Source of the DNA: a virus
Virus record (IMG/VR): IMGVR_UViG_3300032132_000026
Coordinates: 1-34,510 of that record
DNA length: 34,510 nt
Direction: 5' to 3' (one strand)
In this document: piece by piece, positions 16,341 through 24,618 of the stretch
Position numbering within the stretch: position 1 is the stretch's first letter
Layout: every line of letters starts with the position of its first letter
Made by a program: the position numbers and the translations under genes
Notes under the pieces: generated by a model
Database searches by the model: none
The model's input: only the letters and a program-made list of their open reading frames with translations
What the model was told of the DNA's origin: nothing

Positions 16341-17246
16341 TTAAATCTCATTATACTCTTGTGCCAAAGTTACCAGCTTTGCGCTAAACTGCATCAGGCG
16401 CAGAGTCACGGAACCACCAACACCCCCGGTGGTATACATATCATAATCCACCGTTAGGGCGACATCAGCCGCCGATGCATCAATATATATCATCTTGGAG
16501 GATGTGCTGCTGTTTTCATAATCGGTTCCGGTAGACGATGCGGCGTTTGTTCCGATAAGAAAACTCCACTCAAAAGCCAAAACCCCGTCTTGCTTGACTC
16601 CAGCCTTTGTCTGTCCCGCAGACGCACCCGAGGATGCGGAGGTGATTTCTCCTTCACACGTAATAGACACCTTGTAAACCCCGGAGCAATACTGCTTAAT
16701 GATTATCTTGTCGTTGGCCAAGTCTACATCGGAAACATCGGTGTTTATCTCAACATTAACCGCATTCAGGTCGAATGTTCCGGCGTGGCCCGTGGTTGCA
16801 GTGGTTTCCTCAGCCCCCGTGGACGCCCCGACTATACCCTTCCCGATGTCGTAGCCTCGCTCCGCAACGCTGGCCCCCGTCGTGTCTAGTGACTGTAAGA
16901 TTACCCGTCCGGCGTCAGCATCCTCTAGTGCCTGAATACGAGCCTCAAGCAGCAATAGGTCTAACTCCCGCTTAACCGGGGGCGGCGGTATTGGATCATC
17001 CACCTCCGGGGCCATAAACGCCTCGGCATCCTCTCGCAACTTGCGATCCTCGTCGCTCTCTGCGCCCCGCTCTCGTATCCCACGAACCGTCCGTCGCATA
17101 CTCTCGTCGTCTTCCGCGACCTCCTCTGGAGGCGGGGGGACAACCCGGATAACCTCGTCCCGGCGGTCAAGAGCCTGATCGTGCTCAAACCTCCCGTCGT
17201 CGATCCTTTGCTGAAACTCTAGTCTGGCTTGTTGAAATTTATCCAT
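16341..17246 (-). CDS. Adhesin-like structural protein, paralogue B, 301 aa
   Basis: The start at 17246 (MDKFQQARLEFQQRIDDG) follows the upstream stop by one base; the longer frame is rejected. It is a paralogue of the upstream 348-residue protein: both share FQQARL-FQ-RIDD, DHDQALDRRDE, ESDEDRKLREDAEAFMAP, a poly-Pro linker, DTTGASxAERGYxIGKG and the C-terminal half. The C-terminal ~150 residues (AGTFDLN... to the end) follow a C1q/TNF-like jelly-roll pattern, with YSGVYKV-type and KMIYIDASAADV strands. The N-terminal part is an acidic coiled coil. The pair probably forms a hetero- or homotrimeric tail appendage. Structural role inferred from context and shape. Confidence 0.65.
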   Translation of the reverse strand: MDKFQQARLEFQQRIDDGRFEHDQALDRRDEVIRVVPPPPEEVAEDDESMRRTVRGIRERGAESDEDRKLREDAEAFMAPEVDDPIPPPPVKRELDLLLLEARIQALEDADAGRVILQSLDTTGASVAERGYDIGKGIVGASTGAEETTATTGHAGTFDLNAVNVEINTDVSDVDLANDKIIIKQYCSGVYKVSITCEGEITSASSGASAGQTKAGVKQDGVLAFEWSFLIGTNAASSTGTDYENSSTSSKMIYIDASAADVALTVDYDMYTTGGVGGSVTLRLMQFSAKLVTLAQEYNEI

Positions 17247-17247
17247 G

Positions 17248-18294
17248 CTAAATCTCCGTGGCAGACTGCGCCAGATGTAACAACTCAACGCTTAGTTGCT
17301 TCAGCCTTATTACTTGGGGGCCACCCGCAACCGTAGCCACCGACCAGTCGGCAGTAAAATCAACATCTGCCGCAGACGCATCCACATATATCATTTTAGA
17401 CGCACCGCTACTGTGTTTGTGATACGTTGCACTCGTCGCCGCAGAGTTTGACCCGATCATAAAACTCCACTCAAAAGCCGACACCCCATCCTTCTTTACC
17501 GCCACCTTTGCCTGTCCCGACCCTGCGCCGGACGATGGCAGGTTTATCTCTGCCTCACACAGCATAGACACGTTATACACCCCGGAGTAATACCGCTTGA
17601 CGATGATCCTATCGTTGGCGAGGTCTACGTCTATAATGTCCTCGTTCATCTCAGCGTCAAGCACGTCAAGATCAAAGGTTCCGGTGGCGTTATAACCACC
17701 CATCGAGGCACTATAGTTTGCCGCGCCAACCGTCCCCTTGCCGATGTTGTAGCCTCGCTCCGCAATGCTGGCCCCTGTCGTGTCCAAGTCCTCTAGGGTA
17801 ACATTCTTCTCCTCTAAGTCCTCTAGTGCATTGATCCGTCCCTCCATAGAGGCTAGTTCTGAGTCTAGTTCTGGTGGCGGGGGCGGGATTGGGGCTTCAA
17901 CCTCGGCTGGCTTCCCCGGAGCCATAAATGCCTCAGCATCCTCGCGTAGCTTGCGGTCTTCATCGCTCTCGGCGTTCCGGTCTCGTATCCCCTGGAGTGT
18001 TCTCTCCATGCTATCGGCGTCATCCTCAACCTGCTCCAGATTCGGGGGGATAACATTAACAATCTCGTCCCGTCGATCAAGGGCTTGGTCGTGATCAAAC
18101 TGCCTGTCGTCAATTCTGGCTTGGAAGTCCAGTCTGGCTTGCTGAAACTTGTCCGCAACCTCCGGTTCGGCGGCGTGTTCGCCTCCACCACGGACGATTT
18201 GTCCGCGCCCGACGTTCGGGATGTCAGCCCGAATCTCGTCGTTAATTTCGTCCAGACCCCGATGATCACCGCCAAATATGACTTCTTCTTCCAT
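17248..18294 (-). CDS. Adhesin-like structural protein, paralogue A, 348 aa
   Basis: The ATG at 18294 is preceded by AAGGGG. It has an extra ~45 residues at the N-terminus (MEEEVIFGGDHRGLDEIND...) compared with its tandem paralogue, then the same plan: FQQARLDFQARIDD, charged helix, IPPPPPELD linker, a short coiled coil (ELASMEGRINALEDLEEK), DTTGASIAERGYNIGKG, and a C-terminal jelly-roll-like domain with YYSGVYNVSM and KMIYVDASAADV. The extra N-terminus may dock onto the preceding 965-residue repeat protein or the tail. The duplication looks old: the two proteins are clearly related, but their DNA is well diverged. Confidence 0.65.
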   Translation of the reverse strand: MEEEVIFGGDHRGLDEINDEIRADIPNVGRGQIVRGGGEHAAEPEVADKFQQARLDFQARIDDRQFDHDQALDRRDEIVNVIPPNLEQVEDDADSMERTLQGIRDRNAESDEDRKLREDAEAFMAPGKPAEVEAPIPPPPPELDSELASMEGRINALEDLEEKNVTLEDLDTTGASIAERGYNIGKGTVGAANYSASMGGYNATGTFDLDVLDAEMNEDIIDVDLANDRIIVKRYYSGVYNVSMLCEAEINLPSSGAGSGQAKVAVKKDGVSAFEWSFMIGSNSAATSATYHKHSSGASKMIYVDASAADVDFTADWSVATVAGGPQVIRLKQLSVELLHLAQSATEI

Positions 18295-18316
18295 TGTTAA
18301 ACCCCTTTAACTCCGA

Positions 18317-21214
18317 CTAGAAGTTAGGGGTGTCCACGTCTGGGACTGAAACGCGACAACCAGCCCTTAATCCGTTTGACATCAGCTTAACCCCTGTGGT
18401 GTGGCCGCCGTACCCACCTATCGTTTTGCCAGACCCCGCTGTGGCATACCCCGCTGCCGTAGTCATATAGCGAGAGAATTTATACGTCACGGTTACATCC
18501 CACCACTTGTCTCCAATCTTTTTGTAGAGATCCAGCGTGTAAGACGCATAGCTATCGGTGTCTATGTCGGCGTCGTCTCCCGGACTCGCAGAGGACGCGG
18601 AGTAGTTGATCAACCCGTACTTGTTTATGTTGGCAGAGAAACTGTTTGTGACCCCAGTTAATCCCGACGCTACGCCTTGGGCGGCTCCGGCTGTTGCGTT
18701 GACCCCGGCTTCAAAATACTTGCTGCCATTGTCCGACGAGTAGGATGCTGAAAAAGTTGCGGCAACGCCGCTCTCTGTTGTCTCTCGCCTGGTAAACCGT
18801 CCAAACTCGTCGGGGGTAGACTCGTCCGTGACAACCGATCCAGTGGATGCGGATGCCGAGCCACCCCCGGTCGCCGAGTGAACGGTGGTCGTTGTTGTAG
18901 AACTTAACAACGGGCTGGCGGTGGAGGACGTTGCAGACATTGCTTTTGATGTCCTCGTCTGTATAAGTTCATCAAACCGACCGAACCTGTTAACTACGGA
19001 TCGCGTCTCCGTTATCACCCCGTCAGACGATCCCGTGGCAGAAGTGCGACCGACTGTGTTCGCGCTAGTGGTAGAGTCTAGGGTCTCAAACGCAGATTCC
19101 CTGTCGTGTTTGGTTGCGATTGCCACAGCCGAGGCAACCGTTGTCGTCTCCGTTTCATCAACCAACCCAAAGTCATTGGTCACGGTGTCTATCTCCGTGA
19201 TAGTTCCCGCAGAGAAACTACCCGCTGTGGTTGCCTCATCGGCGTTTCGGGTCGTCTCGACGCTAACTGTCTTGAAATTGTCCTTGGAGTCGTAGTCTCT
19301 GCGCTTACCTTCCACGGCAACGGTTGTGTCCTTGTAGGTGTCGAGGCTACCAAAGTCGTTCCTGACGTTCCTGATTCGCTCCATCGTACCCGCAGCAAAG
19401 GTCGTGGCCGGGGAAACCGGGGTTGTCTGATAACGCCCGTACTCTGACGTAGTGCTTGCCCAGTACCCCGTGGCGTTGCCGGAGCCGCCGTCAGTTGGCG
19501 TGGCGGTTTCTGTCCATGAGTTTGTGTCGAATCGGCCAAACCTGTTGACGATTGATCGGTGTCCGGTCTTGGAGTTCGTTCCCGCAGAAGCGGTGGGTGG
19601 GTTTACAGATGAGTTGCGCTCAGATGTCCCCGACCTGGAAACCATCGCTGCGTTATCTTCGGCGGTTCCACCCGTCAATGCGCTGGCAGCCTCCGTTATG
19701 TTCTCGGTATCATATAGCCCAAACCTGTTTACCCTGTTTCTTACGTGGCTCAGAGTCCCGGAAGAATAACCCGACGCCTCAGCCTCCACGCTTGCGTTTA
19801 TGTTTTTAGCCGTAGTTGTAGTAGATAGAGCGTCCTTGGTAATGTCGGTTCCGTTGCCCACCTCTGTCCCAGTTTCCACGGTTCGGGCTGTCTCTGATAA
19901 GCCGTATTGGTTCGCCGTTTCCCGCGTCGAAACGATTACGCCCCCACTCGGGGCGGCGGGGGCGGGTGTGCTGCTATTGTTTATATATTTAGTGGTGGTG
20001 CGGGTGGAGAACGCATCCCTCGCATCATCCGTGCCGCCAGCGACGTTCTGTACCGCACTCTCGGTTCGCAGGGAATTGTCGTACTGGCCAAATTCGTTCT
20101 TTTCGCTCGACGTTGTTTTTATTGAACCAACCGAAAACGAGGTTGTCTCGGCCTCCCGACTCGACTCATTTCGAGCGGTTACCAAGTCCACGCTCTCAAA
20201 GTTATTTAGCGAGTAGTCGTTTCTTACGTCTGCTACGGGTATTGCGGTCTCTGTCGTCACCGAGTTGTCGTATAAGCCAAAGTCGTTTTTTACGCTTCTG
20301 GTGGATACTATATCCAACCCTGTCTGTGTGGCCGTCTCAGACTCCCTGCCCGTCTCGTTACGGGCGGTTAGAACATCCTCCTTCTTAAACTGGTCTGCCA
20401 CAAACCTGTTCTCAACATCTGCTACAGCCTGAGCCTCTCGATCTGACGAAACAATGTCCCAAGAATCGTCGGCGTTCACCCTTACGTTCTGGCTCTTGAT
20501 GTACCCAGCGGCAGCAGTGACTACATGAACCGATCCAGTGTCGGGGTCTACGCCAAGTTCCTTCCACTCCTTTTGCTTCTCAAATTCCGTCTCAGTAGAA
20601 AACTGACCAGTCGCCGCAAATGAGCCAGCCGCCGTGTTTATGTCTCGGGCCTGTCTCGTCTCAACTCGTATCGTGAAATTACCCGCCCCATCCCTGTCAA
20701 CGCTATACGGGCTGGGCGTTACCGTAACCAGGTCGGCGGTCTCAGCGTCGGCGTGAGTGTCCCAGTTCGCCAAGGCAGCTTCGTACTGATCAACGGTCTG
20801 ACCCCAATAATAATACAGGTCAACAATCGTCTCGGCGTCCTCGCGCCACCTAGCCTTCAGCGCGGAATTAAGAGTGCCACCCGTGTCTGCCAGAGTAAGT
20901 GTTTGACGGATAGTTACCGCCCTGTCGCCCTGCGCGATGTTCTCAACCTTCTGCGATGTGAACGTCCCCGTGTACGACTGACCGTCTGCCTGTGGGTTTT
21001 CTATCGTATCGGTAAGGGCGTCAATAAAGGTGTCGGCTGATTGCGTATCGTAGTCCCGCCACTCACGCACAAGCACAACCAACCCATTACCCGTCTGTAA
21101 ATCAGATTTGTTCTTCTCGTAGGTCAGGCTGACCAAGCGAGCCTCAACCTCACCACGGTTGCCAGTACCGTCACCCCAGTTGCCCCCGTATGCGTATGTG
21201 AATAGCTGACCCAT
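18317..21214 (-). CDS. Large repeat-containing tail protein, 965 aa
   Basis: The start overlaps the upstream stop as TAATG. The N-terminal ~210 residues are a beta/alpha domain with aromatic motifs (VVLVREWRDYDT, IVDLYYYWGQTVDQYEAAL). From about residue 300 to 870 an array repeats the core N-x-[FY]-G-x-[YF]-D followed by T-E-T/S-A. Cores fall near residues 310, 375, 435, 497, 559, 619, 683, 744, 805 and 865, a period of 60-65, with an extra core near 592. The spacers are Ser/Thr/Ala-rich and beta-prone. The C-terminus (870-965) is a different domain (YTLDLYKKIGDKWWDVTVTYKFSRY). There is no coiled coil, so it is not a tape measure; a long beta-solenoid stalk or tail needle is more likely. I know no family with this repeat. 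Confidence 0.75.
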   Translation of the reverse strand: MGQLFTYAYGGNWGDGTGNRGEVEARLVSLTYEKNKSDLQTGNGLVVLVREWRDYDTQSADTFIDALTDTIENPQADGQSYTGTFTSQKVENIAQGDRAVTIRQTLTLADTGGTLNSALKARWREDAETIVDLYYYWGQTVDQYEAALANWDTHADAETADLVTVTPSPYSVDRDGAGNFTIRVETRQARDINTAAGSFAATGQFSTETEFEKQKEWKELGVDPDTGSVHVVTAAAGYIKSQNVRVNADDSWDIVSSDREAQAVADVENRFVADQFKKEDVLTARNETGRESETATQTGLDIVSTRSVKNDFGLYDNSVTTETAIPVADVRNDYSLNNFESVDLVTARNESSREAETTSFSVGSIKTTSSEKNEFGQYDNSLRTESAVQNVAGGTDDARDAFSTRTTTKYINNSSTPAPAAPSGGVIVSTRETANQYGLSETARTVETGTEVGNGTDITKDALSTTTTAKNINASVEAEASGYSSGTLSHVRNRVNRFGLYDTENITEAASALTGGTAEDNAAMVSRSGTSERNSSVNPPTASAGTNSKTGHRSIVNRFGRFDTNSWTETATPTDGGSGNATGYWASTTSEYGRYQTTPVSPATTFAAGTMERIRNVRNDFGSLDTYKDTTVAVEGKRRDYDSKDNFKTVSVETTRNADEATTAGSFSAGTITEIDTVTNDFGLVDETETTTVASAVAIATKHDRESAFETLDSTTSANTVGRTSATGSSDGVITETRSVVNRFGRFDELIQTRTSKAMSATSSTASPLLSSTTTTTVHSATGGGSASASTGSVVTDESTPDEFGRFTRRETTESGVAATFSASYSSDNGSKYFEAGVNATAGAAQGVASGLTGVTNSFSANINKYGLINYSASSASPGDDADIDTDSYASYTLDLYKKIGDKWWDVTVTYKFSRYMTTAAGYATAGSGKTIGGYGGHTTGVKLMSNGLRAGCRVSVPDVDTPNF

Positions 21215-22293
21215 TATGACGGCTCCGAATCAAATTGGAAGTTCTGCACGTCAAGCAATATCTCCCGAATAGAGACACCCGCGTCCATGCCCGTAATCTC
21301 TAACTGAAAACGCCTACCAGCCCGACGAATATCCAGCGTCTCGGAAACCGTAGTCAACGTCCCCTCCTCGTACAGAACATCTGCCGTGTACTCGTCGCTC
21401 CAGTCATCATCATCAAACTTATACTTGTACGTGATCTGTGCGTCATCCTCGCCCGTGTTCTTCACAACAAAAATAATCCTATCTACATCAAACGGCGACC
21501 AGTCGGGATTCCTGACAACCCTCGTCTTAAACGAAAACGCAGACCCAGAGTATTCAAACCACTTGTCGTTTGCCGCATCATAAACATGGGTAGACCCCAG
21601 AATCACATACTTCTGTCCGTGATCCACAGTGATCGCCAACCCACTCAGGTCAACGCCACGTATCTTCTGGCTGACCTCCCGCGTCTGGCCGTTCTGGTAG
21701 GCCATCAACCCCTGAGCATTCGTCACATACAAAACCGAATCCAACTCCGCAACCTGGTTTGCGGCTGGCAACGCCAACTCCTGAATCAAGTCTGTGCGCT
21801 GGAAAAACCCGCGAGTGTCCGACAGGTTTCTAAGAACGTATCCGCCCGTTGTCTTGCCGATATAAAACGAGTCCGGCTCGAGGGGTAGTATCTTCAAAAT
21901 GGTTTGGGAGTCCTCGTCAAAAGGAATCGGCTCTCGCCCGTTGGTGTGATAAAACTGGTCGTTGTAACCCAAAGCCCCCACTTGCAGTAAATTAGAAGCC
22001 GTGCTCAAGGTTCGGTTGGTTATGTTCCACAGACGCTCTGAATGCCACAAGTACGGCACATTGTCCACGTTCTCGCCACCAGTAGCAGACTTATCAAGCG
22101 TGATGGTCTTCTCTACGGCAGCAGTCCCGGACGGAATTGTACCCTTGGTGATCAGGCGATCAACGCTAAGATCAAACCCAGTACCAGACGCAATCTCATT
22201 CTCGGCTAAATCCTCCGGCTCCAACAGACTGTTGAGTCCGGGCGGCGTCTCTGCCAGCAGTCGAACAAACTGGTATGGTTGAGGCAGGGCCAC
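21214..22293 (-). CDS. Putative tail hub / DNA-stabilisation-like beta protein, 359 aa
   Basis: The start is GTG, four bases after the upstream stop. The protein is beta-rich, with repeated blades of the type YVLRNLSDTRGFFQ, SVLYVTNAQGLMAYQNG and KYVILGSTHVYDAANDKWFEY. It ends with a strand-rich domain (RRFQLEITGMDAGVSIREILLDVQ) of the type seen at the end of tail-tubular and P22 gp10-like stabilisation proteins. The position right after the small adaptor gene and before the large tail protein fits a short-tail hub that plugs the portal. Supported by pattern and order only. Confidence 0.5.
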   Translation of the reverse strand: MALPQPYQFVRLLAETPPGLNSLLEPEDLAENEIASGTGFDLSVDRLITKGTIPSGTAAVEKTITLDKSATGGENVDNVPYLWHSERLWNITNRTLSTASNLLQVGALGYNDQFYHTNGREPIPFDEDSQTILKILPLEPDSFYIGKTTGGYVLRNLSDTRGFFQRTDLIQELALPAANQVAELDSVLYVTNAQGLMAYQNGQTREVSQKIRGVDLSGLAITVDHGQKYVILGSTHVYDAANDKWFEYSGSAFSFKTRVVRNPDWSPFDVDRIIFVVKNTGEDDAQITYKYKFDDDDWSDEYTADVLYEEGTLTTVSETLDIRRAGRRFQLEITGMDAGVSIREILLDVQNFQFDSEPS

Positions 22294-22297
22294 AAGC

Positions 22298-22705
22298 CTA
22301 GCCCAACCCGCCTAAGCCCACAAAGTTGCTTGTGTCGTTCGTATCGTCCTCTTGGGCCTGATTCTGTATGTCAGTAGCAATCTGATCCACCAACCTCGGT
22401 ATGCGGCGTCTCAGGATCTCATACGTCTCCTCTTGTCCACGCGAGGGTCGCTGCCCGTCGTCTATCAACGTAACGGACACCATAGCATCCAGTACGTGCA
22501 GGTACTCATCGCTCAGTGCAACCTCGTCCTCCGGGCTATTGATCTTGGAGATTCGGTCTTCCAGATCACAGCGAGTGTTTATCTCGGATGTGCTTTGATT
22601 TACCGCGTCAACGAAAGACTGGGTAAAGTTTTCGGCTCCCTGTCCCTGCGTTCGGAAGACGCGCTTCATCTTGGTGTGAAGTGCGGTCAGGTCGATGTTG
22701 GCCAT
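22298..22705 (-). CDS. Putative head-tail adaptor, 135 aa
   Basis: A small, acidic, almost entirely helical protein (MANIDLTALHTKMKRVFRTQG...) with a disordered Gly-rich tail (FVGLGGLG). It contains DEYLHVLDAMVSVTLIDDGQRPS and ILRRRIPRLVDQIATDI helices. Size, helical content and position between the capsid group and the tail-hub gene fit a head completion or adaptor protein that binds the portal ring. No sequence match to a named family can be claimed. Confidence 0.5.
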   Translation of the reverse strand: MANIDLTALHTKMKRVFRTQGQGAENFTQSFVDAVNQSTSEINTRCDLEDRISKINSPEDEVALSDEYLHVLDAMVSVTLIDDGQRPSRGQEETYEILRRRIPRLVDQIATDIQNQAQEDDTNDTSNFVGLGGLG

Positions 22706-22720
22706 GACAGACCCCCTTGC

Positions 22721-23164
22721 TTAGTCGATCAAGATGTACGTAGTCACATCCAAGGTGTCAACGTCCTGCGTCGAAACGCCAGAGATAGTCACCGTGATGT
22801 TGTCCTGCAACAGCGGCAGTCGAGCATCCTCGTTAGCCGTGATAGCCGTAGCATCTGTCTTGGTAGGGATAAGCCTAATCGGGTAGTAAGCGTCAGCCGT
22901 CAAGCCAGCCTTGCTCAGAATCGTTCGACTTGGCATTCCACCAGTACCGCCAGCGGTCACGATAGATACCGTCCCGGTAAAGCTGGCAGAACCAGTCCAA
23001 TCCAAGTAAACGCCCTCAACAAATCCGCTCAGGAATGCGGCGTGGTCGTTGGTCTGCACCTCTGAACCACTACCTACGTCCGTATGCACGGTCTTAATCA
23101 TGCCAGCCATGCACAGTGCGGCAGTCAAGAACGTACTCAAAAAACCTATGATTCCCTTTTTCAT
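22721..23164 (-). CDS. Secreted beta-rich protein next to the capsid genes, 147 aa
   Basis: ATG 23164 is chosen because GGAG lies eight bases before it; ATG 23176 would give four more residues. The first ~20 residues (MKKGIIGFLSTFLTAALCMAG) form a Sec signal or lipoprotein-like leader containing one Cys. The mature part is rich in Thr, Ser, Val and Gly and strand-prone (VYLDWTGSASFTGTVSIVTAG, DNITVTISGVSTQDVDTLDVTTYILID), like a small jelly roll. Its position between capsid and adaptor genes would suggest a decoration or spike protein, yet the leader predicts export. A possible attenuator hairpin precedes it. Confidence 0.6.
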   Translation of the reverse strand: MKKGIIGFLSTFLTAALCMAGMIKTVHTDVGSGSEVQTNDHAAFLSGFVEGVYLDWTGSASFTGTVSIVTAGGTGGMPSRTILSKAGLTADAYYPIRLIPTKTDATAITANEDARLPLLQDNITVTISGVSTQDVDTLDVTTYILID

Positions 23165-23191
23165 CTTAAACTCCATGTAAAGAAAAGGATC

Positions 23192-23212
23192 GGGGGTGGT
23201 ATTAGCACCCCT
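23192..23212 (-). terminator. Possible attenuator hairpin
   Basis: GGGGTG (193-198) and CACCCC (206-211 of the 23 kb block) form a six-pair stem with a seven-base loop, in the gap between the 120- and 147-residue genes. On the minus strand it is followed by CGATCCTTTTCTTT, a broken U-tract. It may be a weak terminator or a processing site. Confidence 0.35.
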
Positions 23213-23242
23213 GTCACCAGCAACTTCATTTTCGTCTTGGTC

Positions 23243-23605
23243 TTAGAACCGCTTCAGTGCGCCCGAGTCAACCCAGACATCGCCAACGGTCAAGCCGTTA
23301 GTGGTAGTGGGGAGGCTCGCGGCATTCAGCCGCAGACTCGAAATGGTGGTTACGTCATTGGTGGCGTCACCGAGCGTCACGTTTCCGTTAAGCGTAGTAA
23401 CATCCGCAACCGTCAAGTCGTCTTCTGCGGTCAGGTCGTCAGCGGTGTAAAACCCCTGAAGCGTGGATGAATTGCCACCGTACTTAACAGTGCCATACGC
23501 ATCCTCGTCTAGCTTTTCAACACTAATGCTTTCCGCAAAGACATACGCCGCGCAAGCAATAACCAGAACCGCAATCCATCCAACTATTTTTCTTGTGTCA
23601 ATCAT
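23243..23605 (-). CDS. Signal-anchored mini fibre protein, 120 aa
   Basis: The ATG at 23605 has AGGAGACTGAG before it. A membrane or signal segment (VGWIAVLVIACAAYVFA, about 8-24) leads into YTADDLTAEDDLTVADVTTLNGNVTLGDATNDVTTISSLRL and the terminal LPTTTNGLTVGDVWVDSGALKRF. The latter two are classic phage tail-fibre beta-solenoid and fibre-cap motifs (N-G-N-V-T-L-G-D; L-P-x-x-x-x-G-L-x-x-G-x-x-W). The gene is the first after the capsid terminator. A fibre cap carrying an export signal, this close to the capsid gene, is odd. Fibre similarity is visible; function unknown. Confidence 0.65.
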   Translation of the reverse strand: MIDTRKIVGWIAVLVIACAAYVFAESISVEKLDEDAYGTVKYGGNSSTLQGFYTADDLTAEDDLTVADVTTLNGNVTLGDATNDVTTISSLRLNAASLPTTTNGLTVGDVWVDSGALKRF

Positions 23606-23619
23606 CTCAGTCTCCTTTC

Positions 23620-23657
23620 GAGAGAAAGACGCCAAGGGGGGAGAACCCCCCGAGGCG
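23620..23657 (-). terminator. Intrinsic terminator after the capsid gene
   Basis: CGCC/GGCG (630-633, 654-657 of the 23 kb block) closes an inner stem of six G-C pairs with an AGAA tetraloop (minus strand TTCT), with two-base internal loops between. On the minus strand TCTTTCTCTC follows. This strong hairpin sits 11 bases after the capsid stop and probably reduces read-through into the tail genes while allowing high capsid expression. Confidence 0.7.
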
Positions 23658-23668
23658 AATAGTTAGAC

Positions 23669-24604
23669 TTACGTTCCGTCGGAACCAAACGTGTTCTTGG
23701 AGGTGGTGAAACCAAACACCTTTACTCCGCGAATGCGCTTGTCAATAACGATGTCCGCGTTGGCGGGGGCGTTATCGGCTAGGCTCCAGTCACTCAGCAC
23801 GACCTCATGCAGACCCTTGTTCGGCCCCTGACGATCTCCGATAAGGAAATACGCCGTAGCTGAACTCAGGTAATCGTTGACCTTTACGTCAAGACCAGGA
23901 ATCAACACGTTAGGCTCATTCAGCGAACCTTCGGGTTTTCCCTGACCAACGCTGGTCAATTCAAGTGCTTTCTGCTCCAGTGCGTTCGGAACAAATAGCG
24001 TCTGCGGGATAACCGGGTCTGGATGTCCCTGCTCGTTCGTCATCTGGCGTGACACCAAACGGAGAGCTTGCAGGTTCGGGCCAGTTAAGGCTCCAGTACC
24101 GAGGTTGTCCCATAACGCGATCTCTGGGTTTTCGTGTGGGTGACTGTTGCTGAACAGACTCAAGGAGTCAGCTCCGTCAGTACCCGAGAAACCATTATCA
24201 AACAGCGAGATGCGTTCGTATTCGTCCGACTGCATTGCGCTCTTGATATGGCCCGTCGTCATTCCGACAACAACGTCAAATCGGTCGGATTCAAGGCCCA
24301 AGCGCGTAACGCGAATGCCCTGTCTGCGACTGATAACGGTGAATGTCTTCTTGTAACCACCAGCGGGGGTAACGTAGGGAAGTGCATCCGTATCGTTGTT
24401 CCTCTGGGGAAGCGGTAAGGCTGAACCGACGTTAGTGATAACGTGGGTCAATCCACCCGACTTATTGTCTACGTCAAAGAACTGCGCTGAATTACCAGCG
24501 AACTCGTTCCGACGCATCCACATCAGGTCTACCGACTTATTGATAGCTTCAATCGGATGATCTTCCGAAAGAAAACTCTGTGAACTGTCTTGGAGTGTTG
24601 CCAT
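23669..24604 (-). CDS. Major capsid protein (HK97 fold), 311 aa
   Basis: A protein of typical capsid size with AAGGGAG before its ATG. Features include a long N-terminal helix region (VDLMWMRRNEFAG), GLESDRFDVVVGMTTGHIKSAMQSDEYERISLFDNG, and the segment SLFSNSHPHENPEIALWDNLGTGALTG. The last resembles the F-S-x-x-H-P region of the Mu gpT-like head family. QTLFVPNALEQKALEL and the C-terminal DKRIRGVKVFGFTTSKNTFG are typical P-domain and A-domain pieces. It follows scaffold and head genes and is followed by a strong terminator. Forms the icosahedral shell. Confidence 0.8.
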   Translation of the reverse strand: MATLQDSSQSFLSEDHPIEAINKSVDLMWMRRNEFAGNSAQFFDVDNKSGGLTHVITNVGSALPLPQRNNDTDALPYVTPAGGYKKTFTVISRRQGIRVTRLGLESDRFDVVVGMTTGHIKSAMQSDEYERISLFDNGFSGTDGADSLSLFSNSHPHENPEIALWDNLGTGALTGPNLQALRLVSRQMTNEQGHPDPVIPQTLFVPNALEQKALELTSVGQGKPEGSLNEPNVLIPGLDVKVNDYLSSATAYFLIGDRQGPNKGLHEVVLSDWSLADNAPANADIVIDKRIRGVKVFGFTTSKNTFGSDGT

Positions 24605-24618
24605 TTTCTATTACTCCC

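Noticed and set aside
18317-21214. Tape-measure protein
   Set aside because: Length would fit, but the protein is beta-prone with regular repeats and has no coiled coil or hydrophobic segments typical of tape measures.
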